A model generated the notes under the pieces. The model was not told the DNA's origin. It saw nothing but the letters and a program-made list of their open reading frames with translations, and did not search any database. 64,000 bases of DNA from Burkholderiales bacterium (GTDB lineage Bacteria > Pseudomonadota > Gammaproteobacteria > Burkholderiales > Burkholderiaceae_C): positions 1 through 64,000 of the forward strand of contig RXJV01000059.1 of the NCBI GenBank assembly GCA_003963075.1, given 5' to 3'. A program made the position numbers and the translations under genes. Shown here one piece after another: positions 1-11,611 of this stretch. How positions within the stretch are numbered: the stretch's first letter is position 1; the number at the start of each line of letters is the position of its first letter.

Positions 1-2122
1 ACGCGATGATGCTGTTGACGTGGTCGGCCTCGGAGATCGCACCGACCGCCATCGTCGCGATGCCGACGCGGTTGCGAATGCCCTCGGCCAGGGGCGTTTG
101 CCACATGCGGCCGTAGACCGGCTGCTGCGCCTTGCTGACCTGGCCGGAGGACACGTCGATCAGGTCAGCGCCCGCCGCCTGGAAGGCCGCGGCGATGGCA
201 ACGGCGTCTTCCGGCGTGGTGCCTCCTGGCACCCAGTCGTGGGCCGAGATGCGCACCGACATCGGCCGGTCCTGCGGCCAAACGGCGCGCAGCGCCCGCA
301 AGACCTCCAGCGGATAGCGCAGCCGGTGGTCCAGCGGGCCGCCATAGTCGTCGGTGCGCTGGTTGGTGAGCGGCGAGATGAAGCTGGACAGCAGATAGCC
401 GTGGGCGCAGTGCAATTCCAGCAGGTCGAAGCCGGCGCTGGCGGCGCGGCGGGCGGCGGCGACGAAGTCCTCGCGCACCCGGTCCATGTCGTCGCGGGTC
501 ATGGCCCGGGCCGTTTGGCTGAGGCCGGCCAGGACTTGCTGCGGCGAGGCCGCGATCAGCGGCCAGCCGCCCGACGGCAGCGGCTGGTCGTCGCCGCCCT
601 GCCAGGGCAGGCAGGTGGCGCCCTTGGGCCCGGCATGGCCGAGCTGCATCGCCACCTTGGCGCTGCTGTGCGTGTGGATGAAGTCGACGATGCGCTGCCA
701 GGCGGCGCCCTGCGCCTCGGTCCACAGCCCCGGGCAGGCAGGCGTGATGCGCGCGTCGGGCGACACGCAGGTCATCTCGGCGAACACCAGGCCCGCGCCG
801 CCCAGCGCCCGCGCGCCGAGGTGGGCCAGGTGCCAGTCGCCGGGCATGCCGTCGTCGCAGCGGTACTGCGCCATCGGCGACACGACGACGCGGTTCTTCA
901 GCGTCAGGCCACGCAGCGTGAAGGGCGTGAACATCGGCGGCAGTTGGGCATCGACGCCCGACTGTGCCGCGAGCCAGCGCTCGAAGTCGCCGACGTAGCG
1001 CGGGTCGCGCAGCCTCAGGTTCTCGTGCGAAATGCGCTGGGAGCGCGTCAGCAGCGAGTAGGCGAACTGCTCGGGTGCCAGGCGCGCGTGGCGCTCGACG
1101 TTCTCGAACCACTCGGTCGAGTTGCGCGCCGCATTCTGGATGCGCAGCACCTCGACACTGCGGCGGGCCTGGTAGTCGGCCAGTGCGGCGTAGAGGTCGC
1201 CCGGCTGCGCCTGCAGCTCGCGGGCCAGCGCGATGGCGTCCTCCAGCGCGAGCTTGGTGCCCGAGCCGATCGAGAAATGCGCCGTGTGGGCCGCATCGCC
1301 CATCAGCACGACCGGCGTGCCGCGCTCGTGGCGGTGCACCCAGGTCTTGCAGACCACGCGCGGGAATCGGATCCACTGGGCCGAGCCGCGCAGATGGCTG
1401 GCGTTGGAGATCAGCGGGTGCCCGTCCAGCACGCCGGCAAACAGGCGTTCGCAGAAGGCGATGCCCTCGTCCTTGCTCATCGCCTCCAGGCCTGCGGCCC
1501 GCCAGACTTCTTCGGGCGCCTCGACGATGAAGGTCGAATGCGTCGCATCGAAGCGGTAGGCATGCGCCTGGAACCAACCCCATTCGGTGCGCTGAAAGTC
1601 GAAGGTGAAGGCGTCGAACCGCTTCGTCGTGCCCAGCCACACGAAGCGGCAGCGGCGCAGGTCGATGTCGGGCTGGTAGGTGGCGGCGTACTTCTGGCGG
1701 ATGCGGCTGTTCAGTCCGTCGGCCGCGATGATGAGGTCGGCGTCCAGGGCCTCGTCGTCGGGCACCTCGGTCTCGTAGACCAGCTCGACGCCGAGCGCTT
1801 CACAGCGTGCCTGCAGGATGTTGAGCAGCTGCTTGCGGCCGATGCCGCAGAAGCCGTGGCCGCCGGACACGATGCGCCGGCCGGCGATGTGCACGGCAAT
1901 ATCGTCCCAGTGGTTGAAGGCGTCGGCGATCTCGGCGGCCGTCTCGGGGTCGGCCTCGCGCAGCGCGTCGACGGTCTGGTCCGACAGCACCACGCCCCAG
2001 CCGAAGGTGTCGCCCGCGCGGTTGCGCTCCAGCACCCGCACGACATGCGCCGGGTTCGCCTTCTTCATCAGCAGCGCGAAGTACAGGCCGGCGGGTCCGC
2101 CGCCGATGCAGGTGATGCGCAT
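1..2122 (-). CDS. bifunctional anthraniloyl/salicylyl-CoA monooxygenase-reductase (5' part, runs off the window)
   Basis: About 707 residues are present; the 3' end lies beyond base 1. Residues 1-385 form an FAD aromatic hydroxylase: the dinucleotide fold GGGPAG is at the N terminus and the second FAD motif GDAAH near residue 280. From about residue 396 ([17 protein letters not shown]) an Old Yellow Enzyme domain follows, with the flavin-site run SPMAQY and the [11 protein letters not shown] motif. This fusion is known for anthraniloyl-CoA monooxygenase/reductase and salicylyl-CoA 5-hydroxylase, cytoplasmic enzymes of aerobic aromatic breakdown through CoA thioesters. The substrate cannot be decided here. 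The start ATG at 2122 has an AAAGG box upstream and places the FAD motif at the extreme N terminus, as expected. Confidence 0.88.
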   Translation of the reverse strand, partial: MRITCIGGGPAGLYFALLMKKANPAHVVRVLERNRAGDTFGWGVVLSDQTVDALREADPETAAEIADAFNHWDDIAVHIAGRRIVSGGHGFCGIGRKQLLNILQARCEALGVELVYETEVPDDEALDADLIIAADGLNSRIRQKYAATYQPDIDLRRCRFVWLGTTKRFDAFTFDFQRTEWGWFQAHAYRFDATHSTFIVEAPEEVWRAAGLEAMSKDEGIAFCERLFAGVLDGHPLISNASHLRGSAQWIRFPRVVCKTWVHRHERGTPVVLMGDAAHTAHFSIGSGTKLALEDAIALARELQAQPGDLYAALADYQARRSVEVLRIQNAARNSTEWFENVERHARLAPEQFAYSLLTRSQRISHENLRLRDPRYVGDFERWLAAQSGVDAQLPPMFTPFTLRGLTLKNRVVVSPMAQYRCDDGMPGDWHLAHLGARALGGAGLVFAEMTCVSPDARITPACPGLWTEAQGAAWQRIVDFIHTHSSAKVAMQLGHAGPKGATCLPWQGGDDQPLPSGGWPLIAASPQQVLAGLSQTARAMTRDDMDRVREDFVAAARRAASAGFDLLELHCAHGYLLSSFISPLTNQRTDDYGGPLDHRLRYPLEVLRALRAVWPQDRPMSVRISAHDWVPGGTTPEDAVAIAAAFQAAGADLIDVSSGQVSKAQQPVYGRMWQTPLAEGIRNRVGIATMAVGAISEADHVNSIIA

Positions 2123-2145
2123 GAGCTTTGCCTTTCGATCGCATC

Positions 2146-2178
2146 ACTTTAGAAATCGATAGTTCAATCGTCAAGTAT
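2146..2178 (-). promoter_or_regulatory. sigma70-type promoter with overlapping imperfect palindrome for the CoA-monooxygenase gene
   Basis: On the minus strand, TTGACG (2174-2169) is followed after 17 bases by TAAAGT (2151-2146), a good -35/-10 pair 24 bases upstream of the ATG. The -35 box lies in an imperfect inverted repeat on the plus strand, ATAGTTCA-ATCG-TCAAGTAT (2159-2178), matching at 6 of 8 positions per arm. Arms of this type are typical of MarR-family operators, common on aromatic-CoA pathway genes. The regulator itself is not in the window, so the operator is an inference. Confidence 0.4.
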
Positions 2179-2306
2179 TTGGACCGGCGTGCTGGCAAAG
2201 GAAAACCCGGAGGCTTGGGCGTCGCGGGCGCTCGCCGCGAGGGCCGCACCACAGGCAGCGGCCGAGCGCCCGTGGCGCGGTGCGACGCCGTCGCCAGCGC
2301 GCTGCG

Positions 2307-2336
2307 TTGACACGGCCCGCGACGCTCGCACACAAT
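2307..2336 (+). promoter_or_regulatory. promoter of the thiamine operon
   Basis: TTGACA (2307-2312) and CACAAT (2331-2336) are separated by 18 bases. They would start transcription around 2343, which is just where the TPP riboswitch begins. The position makes this the obvious promoter for the leader and thiC. Confidence 0.55.
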
Positions 2337-2342
2337 CCGCCC

Positions 2343-5447
<3,105 letters not shown>

Positions 5448-5455
<8 letters not shown>

Positions 5456-5651
5456 GTTCACCGTCAACCACACCCCCCGCCCCTGGCGCGAAGGCCTCAC
5501 CGTGGCTGCTGCGCTGGCCGATGAGGGCCGCGTGCCCGAGTCGGTCGCGACCGCGCTCAACGGCGCCTTCGTGCCCCGCGCACGGCGGGCCGACACGCCC
5601 GTCCAGCCGGGCGACGAGCTCACGCTGATCCAACCCATCACCGGAGGCTGA
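5448..5651 (+). CDS. thiS: sulfur carrier protein ThiS
   Basis: This 67-residue ubiquitin-fold protein ends in the required Gly-Gly ([10 protein letters not shown]). After activation its C-terminal thiocarboxylate donates sulfur to ThiG. The start ATG lies inside the end of thiO. No thiF or iscS-like activating gene occurs in the window, so these must be encoded elsewhere. Confidence 0.93.
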
Positions 5652-5655
5652 CCCG

Positions 5656-6444
5656 ATGAGTTTCACCCTCTACGGCCGAACCCTGTCGAGCCGCTTCCTG
5701 CTCGGCACGGCCGGCTATCCCTCGCCCGAGGTGCTGCGCCAGGCCGTGCGCGCCAGCGGCGCCCAGATACTCACCGTGGGCCTGAAGCGCACGCTGGCCG
5801 CAGCGGGCGACAACGGCTTCATCGCCGCGGTGCGCGACACGCTGCGCGAGACCGGCGGCCAGCTGCTGCCCAACACCGCCGGCTGCCGCACTGCGCGCGA
5901 GGCCATCACGCTGGCCCACATGGCCCGCGAGCTCTACGACACGGCCTGGATCAAGCTCGAGGTGGTGGGCGACGAGTACACGCTGCAGCCCGACCCCTGG
6001 GAGCTGGTGGCCGCGGCCGAGCAGCTGGTGCGCGACGGCTTCCAGGTCTTCCCCTACTGCACCGACGACCTCGTCACCTGCCGCCGGCTGCTGGACGCCG
6101 GCTGCGAGCTGCTGATGCCCTGGGGCGCGCCCATCGGCTCGGGCCAGGGCCTGCTCAACCCCTTCGCGCTGCGCACGCTGCGCGCCCGCCTGCCCGGCGT
6201 GCCGCTGATCGTGGATGCCGGCATCGGCGCGCCCTCGCATGCGGCGCAGGCGATGGAGCTCGGCATCGACGCGGTGCTGCTGAACTCCGCCGTCGCCCAG
6301 GCCGGCGACCCGGTGCGCATGGCCGCCGCCTTCGGCCAGGCCATCGCGGCCGGGCGGCTGGGCTTCGAGGCGGGCGTGATGGCCCGGCAGGACATGGCCG
6401 TCGCCAGCACGCCGGTGGACGGCCGGCCCTTTCTGATCGGCTGA
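5656..6444 (+). CDS. thiG: thiazole synthase ThiG
   Basis: A 262-residue TIM-barrel enzyme that joins dehydroglycine, ThiS sulfur and deoxyxylulose 5-phosphate into the thiazole moiety of thiamine. Recognisable blocks are [14 protein letters not shown] near the N terminus, the catalytic-lysine region WIKLEVVGD, the stretch [13 protein letters not shown], and [18 protein letters not shown]. It follows thiS after only 4 bases and precedes thiDE after 2 bases. Confidence 0.96.
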   Translation: MSFTLYGRTLSSRFLLGTAGYPSPEVLRQAVRASGAQILTVGLKRTLAAAGDNGFIAAVRDTLRETGGQLLPNTAGCRTAREAITLAHMARELYDTAWIKLEVVGDEYTLQPDPWELVAAAEQLVRDGFQVFPYCTDDLVTCRRLLDAGCELLMPWGAPIGSGQGLLNPFALRTLRARLPGVPLIVDAGIGAPSHAAQAMELGIDAVLLNSAVAQAGDPVRMAAAFGQAIAAGRLGFEAGVMARQDMAVASTPVDGRPFLIG

Positions 6445-6446
6445 CG

Positions 6447-7961
6447 ATGACGGCGCCCCCCATCGTCTGGAGCATCGCCGGGCTGGACAGCGGCGGCGGC
6501 GCCGGCCTGAGCGCCGACCAGCGCGCGGCCGATGCCATGGGCGTGCACCTCTGCCCGGTGGCCGCCGCGCTGACGGCGCAGAACAGCGTCGCGGTCGACG
6601 CGGTGTTCCCGGTGCCGCCCGAGCAGCTCGACGCCCAGCTCGCCGCGCTGGCCGATGACCTGCCGCCGGTGGCGATCAAGACCGGTCTGCTCGGCGGCGT
6701 GGCCCAGCTGCGCGCTGTCACCCGCTGGGTGGACCGGCTGCGCACGCAGCGGCCGGTGGCCCTCGTCGTGGACCCGGTGCTGCGCGCCTCCACCGGCGCC
6801 GGCTTCGCCGACGAGGCCCTGATGCGCGCCTACCGCGAGGAGCTGCTGCCGCGCGCCAGCGTCGCCACGCCCAACCGCCGCGAGGCCACACGGCTGGTGG
6901 GCGACGGCGCCGTCGCCGGCCAAGCCCGGGCGCTGGGCGCCGAGAGCGCCTGCATCACCGGCGGCGACGACGCCGGCCCGCTGGCCGTCGACTGGCTGAG
7001 CACGCCCCAGGCCCAAGGCTGGCTCGCGCTGCCACGCCGTGAGGCGGGCAACGGCCACGGCACCGGCTGCTGCTTTGCCACTGGACTGGCGGCGGCCCTG
7101 GCCCGCGGCTTTGTGCCCGCCGACGCTGCCGTGCTGGCCAAGATGCTGACCACCTCCGGCCTGCACAGCGCCACGCCGCCCGGCGCCGGTGCCGGGCCGG
7201 TGCAGCCGCACGCCGGGTTCATCCACGACCCGTCGCTGCTGCCCGCACTGTTCGAGGCCGAGCCCGACGCCTGGCCCGCACCCGCCGCCGGCAGCGTGCG
7301 CGGCCTCTACGGCATCACCGACGACGGCCGGCATGCGGCTGAACTGATGGCCCAGGGCGTGCCCACCGTGCAGCTGCGCCTCAAACGCGGCGCCGCCGAC
7401 ACCGACTGGCTGGCCCGCCTGCACGCCGAACTGCAGCCCGCGCTGGCAGCCGCCCGGGCGACCGGCGCGACGCTGGTGCTGAACGACCACTGGCGCGAGG
7501 CCCTGGCCGCCGGCGTCGGCTTTGTCCACCTCGGCCAGGAAGACCTGCTCGCGCTGAGCCCGGCCGACCGGCAGGCCCTGGCGGACGCCCGGGCCGGCGG
7601 CCTGCGGCTGGGCCTGAGCTCGCACAGCCTGTGGGAACTGGCCCGCGCCGTGGCCTGGGCGCCGGACTACATCGCCTGCGGCCCCGTCTGGCCCACCACC
7701 ACCAAGGCCATGCCCTGGTGCCCCCAGGGCCTGGGCAACCTCGCCTGGTGGGCCGCGATGGCGCCGGCGCCGGTGGTCGGCATCGGCGGCGTGCTGGCGC
7801 CCGAGCAGCTCGCGGCCGTGGCGGCCTCCGGCGCGAGCGCGGGCTGCGTGGTGCGCGGGCTGCACACCACGCCGCCGGCCCGCTGGCTGCAGGCCTGGCA
7901 ACAGGGCCAGGCCCAGCCGCGGGTGCAGGCCGACTGGCCCGAGCCGAGCCTGCCCGGCTGA
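6447..7961 (+). CDS. thiDE: ThiD-ThiE fusion: HMP-phosphate kinase / thiamine-phosphate synthase
   Basis: Residues 1-270 are ThiD (IAGLDSGGGAGLSADQ, TAQNS, and the catalytic GNGHGTGC loop), which phosphorylates hydroxymethylpyrimidine. Residues 283-504 are ThiE (LYGITDDG, VQLRLKRG, LNDHW, FVHLGQEDL, SSHSLWEL, GPVWPTTTK, GIGGV), which couples the pyrimidine to the thiazole phosphate. The ThiE half is a divergent subtype: after the PTTTK phosphate loop it reads AMPWCPQG, and the usual VAVVSAI-like strand is GCVVRGL. Key binding residues seem present, so it is likely active. The gene closes the operon and meets the convergent protease gene with only 4 bases between stops. Confidence 0.92.
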   Translation: MTAPPIVWSIAGLDSGGGAGLSADQRAADAMGVHLCPVAAALTAQNSVAVDAVFPVPPEQLDAQLAALADDLPPVAIKTGLLGGVAQLRAVTRWVDRLRTQRPVALVVDPVLRASTGAGFADEALMRAYREELLPRASVATPNRREATRLVGDGAVAGQARALGAESACITGGDDAGPLAVDWLSTPQAQGWLALPRREAGNGHGTGCCFATGLAAALARGFVPADAAVLAKMLTTSGLHSATPPGAGAGPVQPHAGFIHDPSLLPALFEAEPDAWPAPAAGSVRGLYGITDDGRHAAELMAQGVPTVQLRLKRGAADTDWLARLHAELQPALAAARATGATLVLNDHWREALAAGVGFVHLGQEDLLALSPADRQALADARAGGLRLGLSSHSLWELARAVAWAPDYIACGPVWPTTTKAMPWCPQGLGNLAWWAAMAPAPVVGIGGVLAPEQLAAVAASGASAGCVVRGLHTTPPARWLQAWQQGQAQPRVQADWPEPSLPG

Positions 7962-7965
7962 GGGC

Positions 7966-9807
7966 TCAGTCCTCGCGTCGCGGGCGGCGCAGCGCCACCG
8001 CACCGGCAGCCAGCGCCAGCAGCCAGGCCAGCGACGCTGCACCGCCGCCACCTCCGGATGCGGGCGCCGGGGTCGGCGTGGGCGTGGGCGTGGGTGTGGG
8101 CGTAGGCGTTGGAGGCACCGGAATCGGCGTGCTGTTCTGGATCTGCCCGCAGCGCGTCAGGTTGTCGCTTTGCAGCCCCAGCGAGGTTCGCGTCGGCGCC
8201 GTGTACGCGGTGGGGTTGGTCGCATAGCGCACCGCCTCGGCCGCATCCAGCAGGCCTGCACCGCAGGTGCTGGCGGTGCAGGTGCAGCGCTTACTGTTAT
8301 TTGCGGCGCAATAGCCAAGCGCATACGCCGTCACGTGGGGACGTGCACTAGCCTTTAGACCAGCTTCAACTTGTTGCAGCGTGAGGCTGGGATTCGCTGC
8401 CCACATCAGCGCGACGGTACCCGCCACCTGAGGAGCCGCAAAACTGGTCCCACTGACCGCTCCATAACCCGGAGCCGCTGCCGCGGCTGTACCGGTATTG
8501 GTTGTCGAGACAATACCCGTATCTGTCAGGCCGGCGCCCTTGCAGCCGCCCTGATCACTCGCGTCGCCGCCTGTCGCGAGAAGTTGCACCTCAAGGCCGA
8601 AGTTCGAGTAATTCGCTTTGAAGCCTTGCCGATTTGCGGCTGCAACACCGAAGACGCCGCTGCAATTGGCCGGCCGACCAACAGAATTTCCCAGATTACC
8701 GGCCGCGGCGGCCACAAACACCCCCTTGGCACGCAGTTCGGCGATGGCATCCGAATAAAGCTTTGCCGCTGCCGCCACGTTGGGGTCGGTATCGGTCAGG
8801 CTGCAAGACGTGACGCCGGCAAAGCCGATCACCAGAATCTTGGCTGGATTCGGGTTGGCCGGCACGCCAGTCACCGGCAGCCCGGCCGCCCAGCGCATGC
8901 CGTCGACCATGTCGCCGACCGAGGCGCCACATTTGCCCGACACGCGAACCGGCAGGATGCGCGCGTTCCAGTTGATGCCGGCCACGCCGCCACCATTGTT
9001 GGTCACCGCGCCGAGCTGGCCGGCCACCAGGGTGCCGTGCCAGCTGCTGCTCGCGTTCACCAGGCAGCCGTCCCAGAGCGTCAGATTGCCGTCATGCTCG
9101 GTTTGACTGAGGGCATCGCCGGGATCGGTGGCGTCCGCGCTGCGTCCAACGCCGTTGTTCGCATACTCTGGTTTGCTGACGAAGTTATAGCCCGGCAGCA
9201 GCAGGTTCGCATTCAGGTCCCCGTGCGAGGTGATGCCCGAATCGAGCACCGCGATCACCGTCGCTGTCGATCCCTTGGTGGTGTCCCAGGCCTTGGTGAA
9301 GTTGGCGGCCGCCGGGTTGGTCGTGTCGTTCTGGTCATCCAACCACCACTGGCTCGACGCCGGGTCGGTCGCCGACCGGAACAGGGGGTCATTGGGCACG
9401 GCCGCGCGCTGCTCCCGGACATCGGGCATCGCATAAGCAACCCGGGCATCCGCCCTCAAACTCGCCAGCAACTGCGCTTCCTGCGCGGCCAGCGGCGGCT
9501 GACGATCGAATTCGAGGCGCCACCAGCCCGAACCCGAGGGCCGCGATACACGCAGCGGCATCCGCCGCTCCGCCAACATCTGACCGAGCTGGGTCTGCTG
9601 ATGGGCGACGTCGGCCTGCGCATCGGCCAGCTTGACAAACAGCGTCCCGACCACGGCTTGCGGAGCCGGTTGCGACGACAGCCGCAGCCCCAGGCCCACA
9701 GCGGCCCCGCCAACCAGCAACACCGCCAACAGCGAGATCAGTTGCAACCACCGGCTGGCCGTCATCCGAGCGCCCGGCCGAACCGCAGAGAAATGAGCGT
9801 TATTCAT
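7966..9807 (-). CDS. secreted subtilisin-like (S8) serine protease with GlyGly-CTERM-like tail
   Basis: The 613-residue protein has a membrane/signal segment at about 20-42, a prodomain-like region, and an S8 catalytic domain with D189 (AVLDSG), H257 (WHGTLVAG), oxyanion N371 (AAGN) and S455 (SGTSFAAPQVAG). Near the C terminus a Pro-Thr repeat (8075-8115 on the plus strand, a GTGGGC-type hexamer array) leads to ASGGGGG, a hydrophobic helix, and RRPRRED. This matches the GlyGly-CTERM sorting signal processed by rhombosortase and linked in other bacteria to type II secretion. The next locus is a type II-like system, so this is a natural candidate substrate. ATG 9807 is preferred; in-frame ATGs also exist at 9849 and 9876. 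Confidence 0.88.
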   Translation of the reverse strand: MNNAHFSAVRPGARMTASRWLQLISLLAVLLVGGAAVGLGLRLSSQPAPQAVVGTLFVKLADAQADVAHQQTQLGQMLAERRMPLRVSRPSGSGWWRLEFDRQPPLAAQEAQLLASLRADARVAYAMPDVREQRAAVPNDPLFRSATDPASSQWWLDDQNDTTNPAAANFTKAWDTTKGSTATVIAVLDSGITSHGDLNANLLLPGYNFVSKPEYANNGVGRSADATDPGDALSQTEHDGNLTLWDGCLVNASSSWHGTLVAGQLGAVTNNGGGVAGINWNARILPVRVSGKCGASVGDMVDGMRWAAGLPVTGVPANPNPAKILVIGFAGVTSCSLTDTDPNVAAAAKLYSDAIAELRAKGVFVAAAAGNLGNSVGRPANCSGVFGVAAANRQGFKANYSNFGLEVQLLATGGDASDQGGCKGAGLTDTGIVSTTNTGTAAAAAPGYGAVSGTSFAAPQVAGTVALMWAANPSLTLQQVEAGLKASARPHVTAYALGYCAANNSKRCTCTASTCGAGLLDAAEAVRYATNPTAYTAPTRTSLGLQSDNLTRCGQIQNSTPIPVPPTPTPTPTPTPTPTPAPASGGGGGAASLAWLLALAAGAVALRRPRRED

Positions 9808-9848
9808 CCGCCTCAACCCTAGGGTAGTCAGGTGAAGGGGCGATGACA

Positions 9849-9869
9849 TGTGCCGTTCGGACTGTGCTG
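9849..9869 (+). promoter_or_regulatory. palindromic GGAC motif, copy 1
   Basis: TGTGCCGTTCGGACTGTGC lies 75-95 bases upstream of gspG and just upstream of the protease start on the other strand. It shares CGTTCGGACT with the copy at 24082 and the ...TTCGGACTGCG core with the copy at 19985. In this copy the left half-site is degenerate (GTGCC rather than GTCC). Confidence 0.3.
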
Positions 9870-9883
9870 TTGTCACCGATTTG

Positions 9884-9919
9884 TTTTTTCACCGAGCGGT
9901 CACCGCAGCCCCCTAAGCT
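9884..9919 (+). promoter_or_regulatory. putative gspG operon promoter with 11-bp-spaced repeat (Pho-box-like)
   Basis: TTTTCAC (9886-9892), four bases, CGGTCAC (9897-9903), ten bases, then TAAGCT (9914-9919) as a possible -10. TCACCG repeats at 9889 and 9900, exactly 11 bases apart, with a further TCACCG at 9873. The same arrangement stands upstream of the EpsA-like gene (18993-19026). Spacing of heptamers and -10 resembles PhoB-dependent promoters, but the fit to the Pho consensus is only partial, and another OmpR-type regulator is possible. Confidence 0.4.
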
Positions 9920-9943
9920 CCGCCACCCTCATCTGTCCGCCCC

Positions 9944-10369
9944 ATGACTACCTCACCCACTCGCTCCCGCCACCACGGTTTCACGCTGCTGGAACTGCTG
10001 GTCGTGATGGTCATCATCGGCCTGCTGGCCGGTTATGTCGGCCCCAAGTTCTTCGGCCAGATCGGCAAGAGCGAGGTCAAGGCCGCCCGCGCCCAGATCG
10101 ACGCCCTGCAGAAGTCGCTGGACCAGTACCGGCTCGACGTCGGCCACTACCCCAGCACCGAACAGGGCCTGGCCGCACTGGTCACCAAGCCGGCCGACGA
10201 ACCGAAGTGGGCCGGCCCTTATTTGAGCAAGGCCCTGCCCAAGGACCCCTGGGGCCATGACTACCAGTACCGCAGCCCGGGTGAACACGGCGACTACGAC
10301 CTGCTGTCCTTCGGCAAGGACGGCCGGCCGGGCGGCGAGGGTGAAGACGCCGACATCACGAGCTGGTGA
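9944..10369 (+). CDS. gspG: type II secretion major pseudopilin GspG
   Basis: A 141-residue prepilin-type protein. The cleavage site HHG|FTLLELLVVMVIIGLL has Gly at -1, Phe at +1 and the conserved Glu at +5 (E17). The rest follows GspG closely: the calcium-site region and the C-terminal GEHGDYDLLSFGKDG and ITSW. GspG builds the short periplasmic pseudopilus that pushes substrates through the secretin. It is the first gene of the operon and has its own upstream motif. No prepilin peptidase gene lies in the window, so processing must rely on one elsewhere (for example PilD). Confidence 0.95.
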   Translation: MTTSPTRSRHHGFTLLELLVVMVIIGLLAGYVGPKFFGQIGKSEVKAARAQIDALQKSLDQYRLDVGHYPSTEQGLAALVTKPADEPKWAGPYLSKALPKDPWGHDYQYRSPGEHGDYDLLSFGKDGRPGGEGEDADITSW

Positions 10370-10377
10370 GCAGGCCC

Positions 10378-11559
10378 ATGGAGTTCGACGTCCGCTACCT
10401 CGACGCTCAGCGCCAGCCGGCGCTCGCGCGCGTCCAGGCGGCCGACGCCAGTGGCGTGGCCGCCGCACTTGGTCTGCCGCCGACCTCGCTGCTGGACGTC
10501 GTGCCGGCGCAGGCGCCCGCCCGGCGCCGCCGCGCCGGCCGCTTCCCGAAGCGGCAGTTCGCGCAGCAGCTCGCGGTGCTGCTGCATGCCGGCATTCCGC
10601 TGCTGGAAGCCTTGCAGACCCTGCACTCCCAGGACAACCCGCCCGCCGTCGCCGCGGCGCTGCAGGGTGTCATCGAGCGCATCCAGCTCGGCGAGTCCTT
10701 CTCGACCGCACTGGCCGCGCAGCCGCAGGCCTTCGACGCGTTGTTCGTCGCCGTCGTCGAGGCCAGCGAACGCAGCGGCCAGGTGGAGCAGGCGCTGTTC
10801 GAACAGGCCAGCTATCTGGCCTGGGTCGAGCAATTGCGCAGCAAGCTGATCGCGGCGGCCGTCTACCCCGTCATGCTGATCTCGGCCGGCACGGCCGTCG
10901 TGCTGTTTCTGCTGCTCTTCGTCGTGCCCCGCTTCGCCGGCCTGCTGGACGGCGTCGGCGGCGACATGCCCGCCGCGTCCCGCTGGCTGATCGCCATCGG
11001 CAGCTTCAGCGGCGCCCACCCTGGCGCCCTGCTGCTGATCGCGGCCACGCTGTTCGTGGCGCCGGTGCTGGCCTGGCAGCGCGGTCTGCGCGAGGCGCTG
11101 ATGTCGCGGCTGTGGAAGCTGCCCGTCATCGGGCCGCGGCTGCACCTGCTGTCCCTGGCCCAGCTCTACCGGGTGCTGGCCATGCTGCTGCTGGCCGGCG
11201 TGCCCATCGTGCCGGCGCTGCTCAATGCCCGCGGCGTCGCGGCGGCCCATCTGCGCGCCGCACTCGACCGCGCCACCGAGACCGTGCGCCTCGGCGAGCG
11301 GCTGTCTCAAAGCCTGCAGCGCGAAGGCCTGACCACGCCGGTGTCGCTGCGCATGCTGCGCGTCGGCGAGCACAGCGGCGAGCTCGGCCAGATGCTGTCG
11401 CAGGCGGCCAGCTTCTACGACGAGGAGCTGACGCGCCTGTCCGAACTCGTGACGCGACTGATCAACCCGGTGCTGATGCTGATCATGGGCCTGGTGATCG
11501 GCACGGTGGTGGTGCTGATGTACCTGCCGATCTTCCAACTCGTGGAGCAGGTGCAGTGA
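10378..11559 (+). CDS. gspF: type II secretion inner-membrane platform protein GspF
   Basis: About 393 residues in two repeated T2SSF domains with three membrane segments (around residues 165-190, 210-235 and 365-390). Motifs include FAQQLAVLLHAGIPLLEAL in the first half and LAQLYRVLAMLLLAGVPIVPAL in the second. GspF is the polytopic platform on which the ATPase acts. ATG 10378 gives the typical short N terminus MEFDVRYLDAQ and has GAGCAGG before it. A GTG at 10366 overlapping the gspG stop is an alternative. Confidence 0.94.
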   Translation: MEFDVRYLDAQRQPALARVQAADASGVAAALGLPPTSLLDVVPAQAPARRRRAGRFPKRQFAQQLAVLLHAGIPLLEALQTLHSQDNPPAVAAALQGVIERIQLGESFSTALAAQPQAFDALFVAVVEASERSGQVEQALFEQASYLAWVEQLRSKLIAAAVYPVMLISAGTAVVLFLLLFVVPRFAGLLDGVGGDMPAASRWLIAIGSFSGAHPGALLLIAATLFVAPVLAWQRGLREALMSRLWKLPVIGPRLHLLSLAQLYRVLAMLLLAGVPIVPALLNARGVAAAHLRAALDRATETVRLGERLSQSLQREGLTTPVSLRMLRVGEHSGELGQMLSQAASFYDEELTRLSELVTRLINPVLMLIMGLVIGTVVVLMYLPIFQLVEQVQ

Positions 11560-11611
11560 TGAAGCGGCTGTCATCGACGGGCGTGGCCCACCCCAGCGGA
11601 GGGCGGCCGCA

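Noticed and set aside
20-2152. 710-codon open frame on the plus strand
   Set aside because: It is the antisense of the FAD monooxygenase-reductase, which shows real motifs; the plus frame is Arg/Ala/Gly-rich with none.
2128-2310. 60-codon frame upstream of the TPP riboswitch
   Set aside because: It starts inside the divergent promoter region, has no ribosome-binding site and no protein-like composition.
9841-9943. sigma54 promoter for gspG
   Set aside because: No TGGCAC-N5-TTGCA pair could be found in the region; the 11-bp repeat plus -10-like box explains it better.
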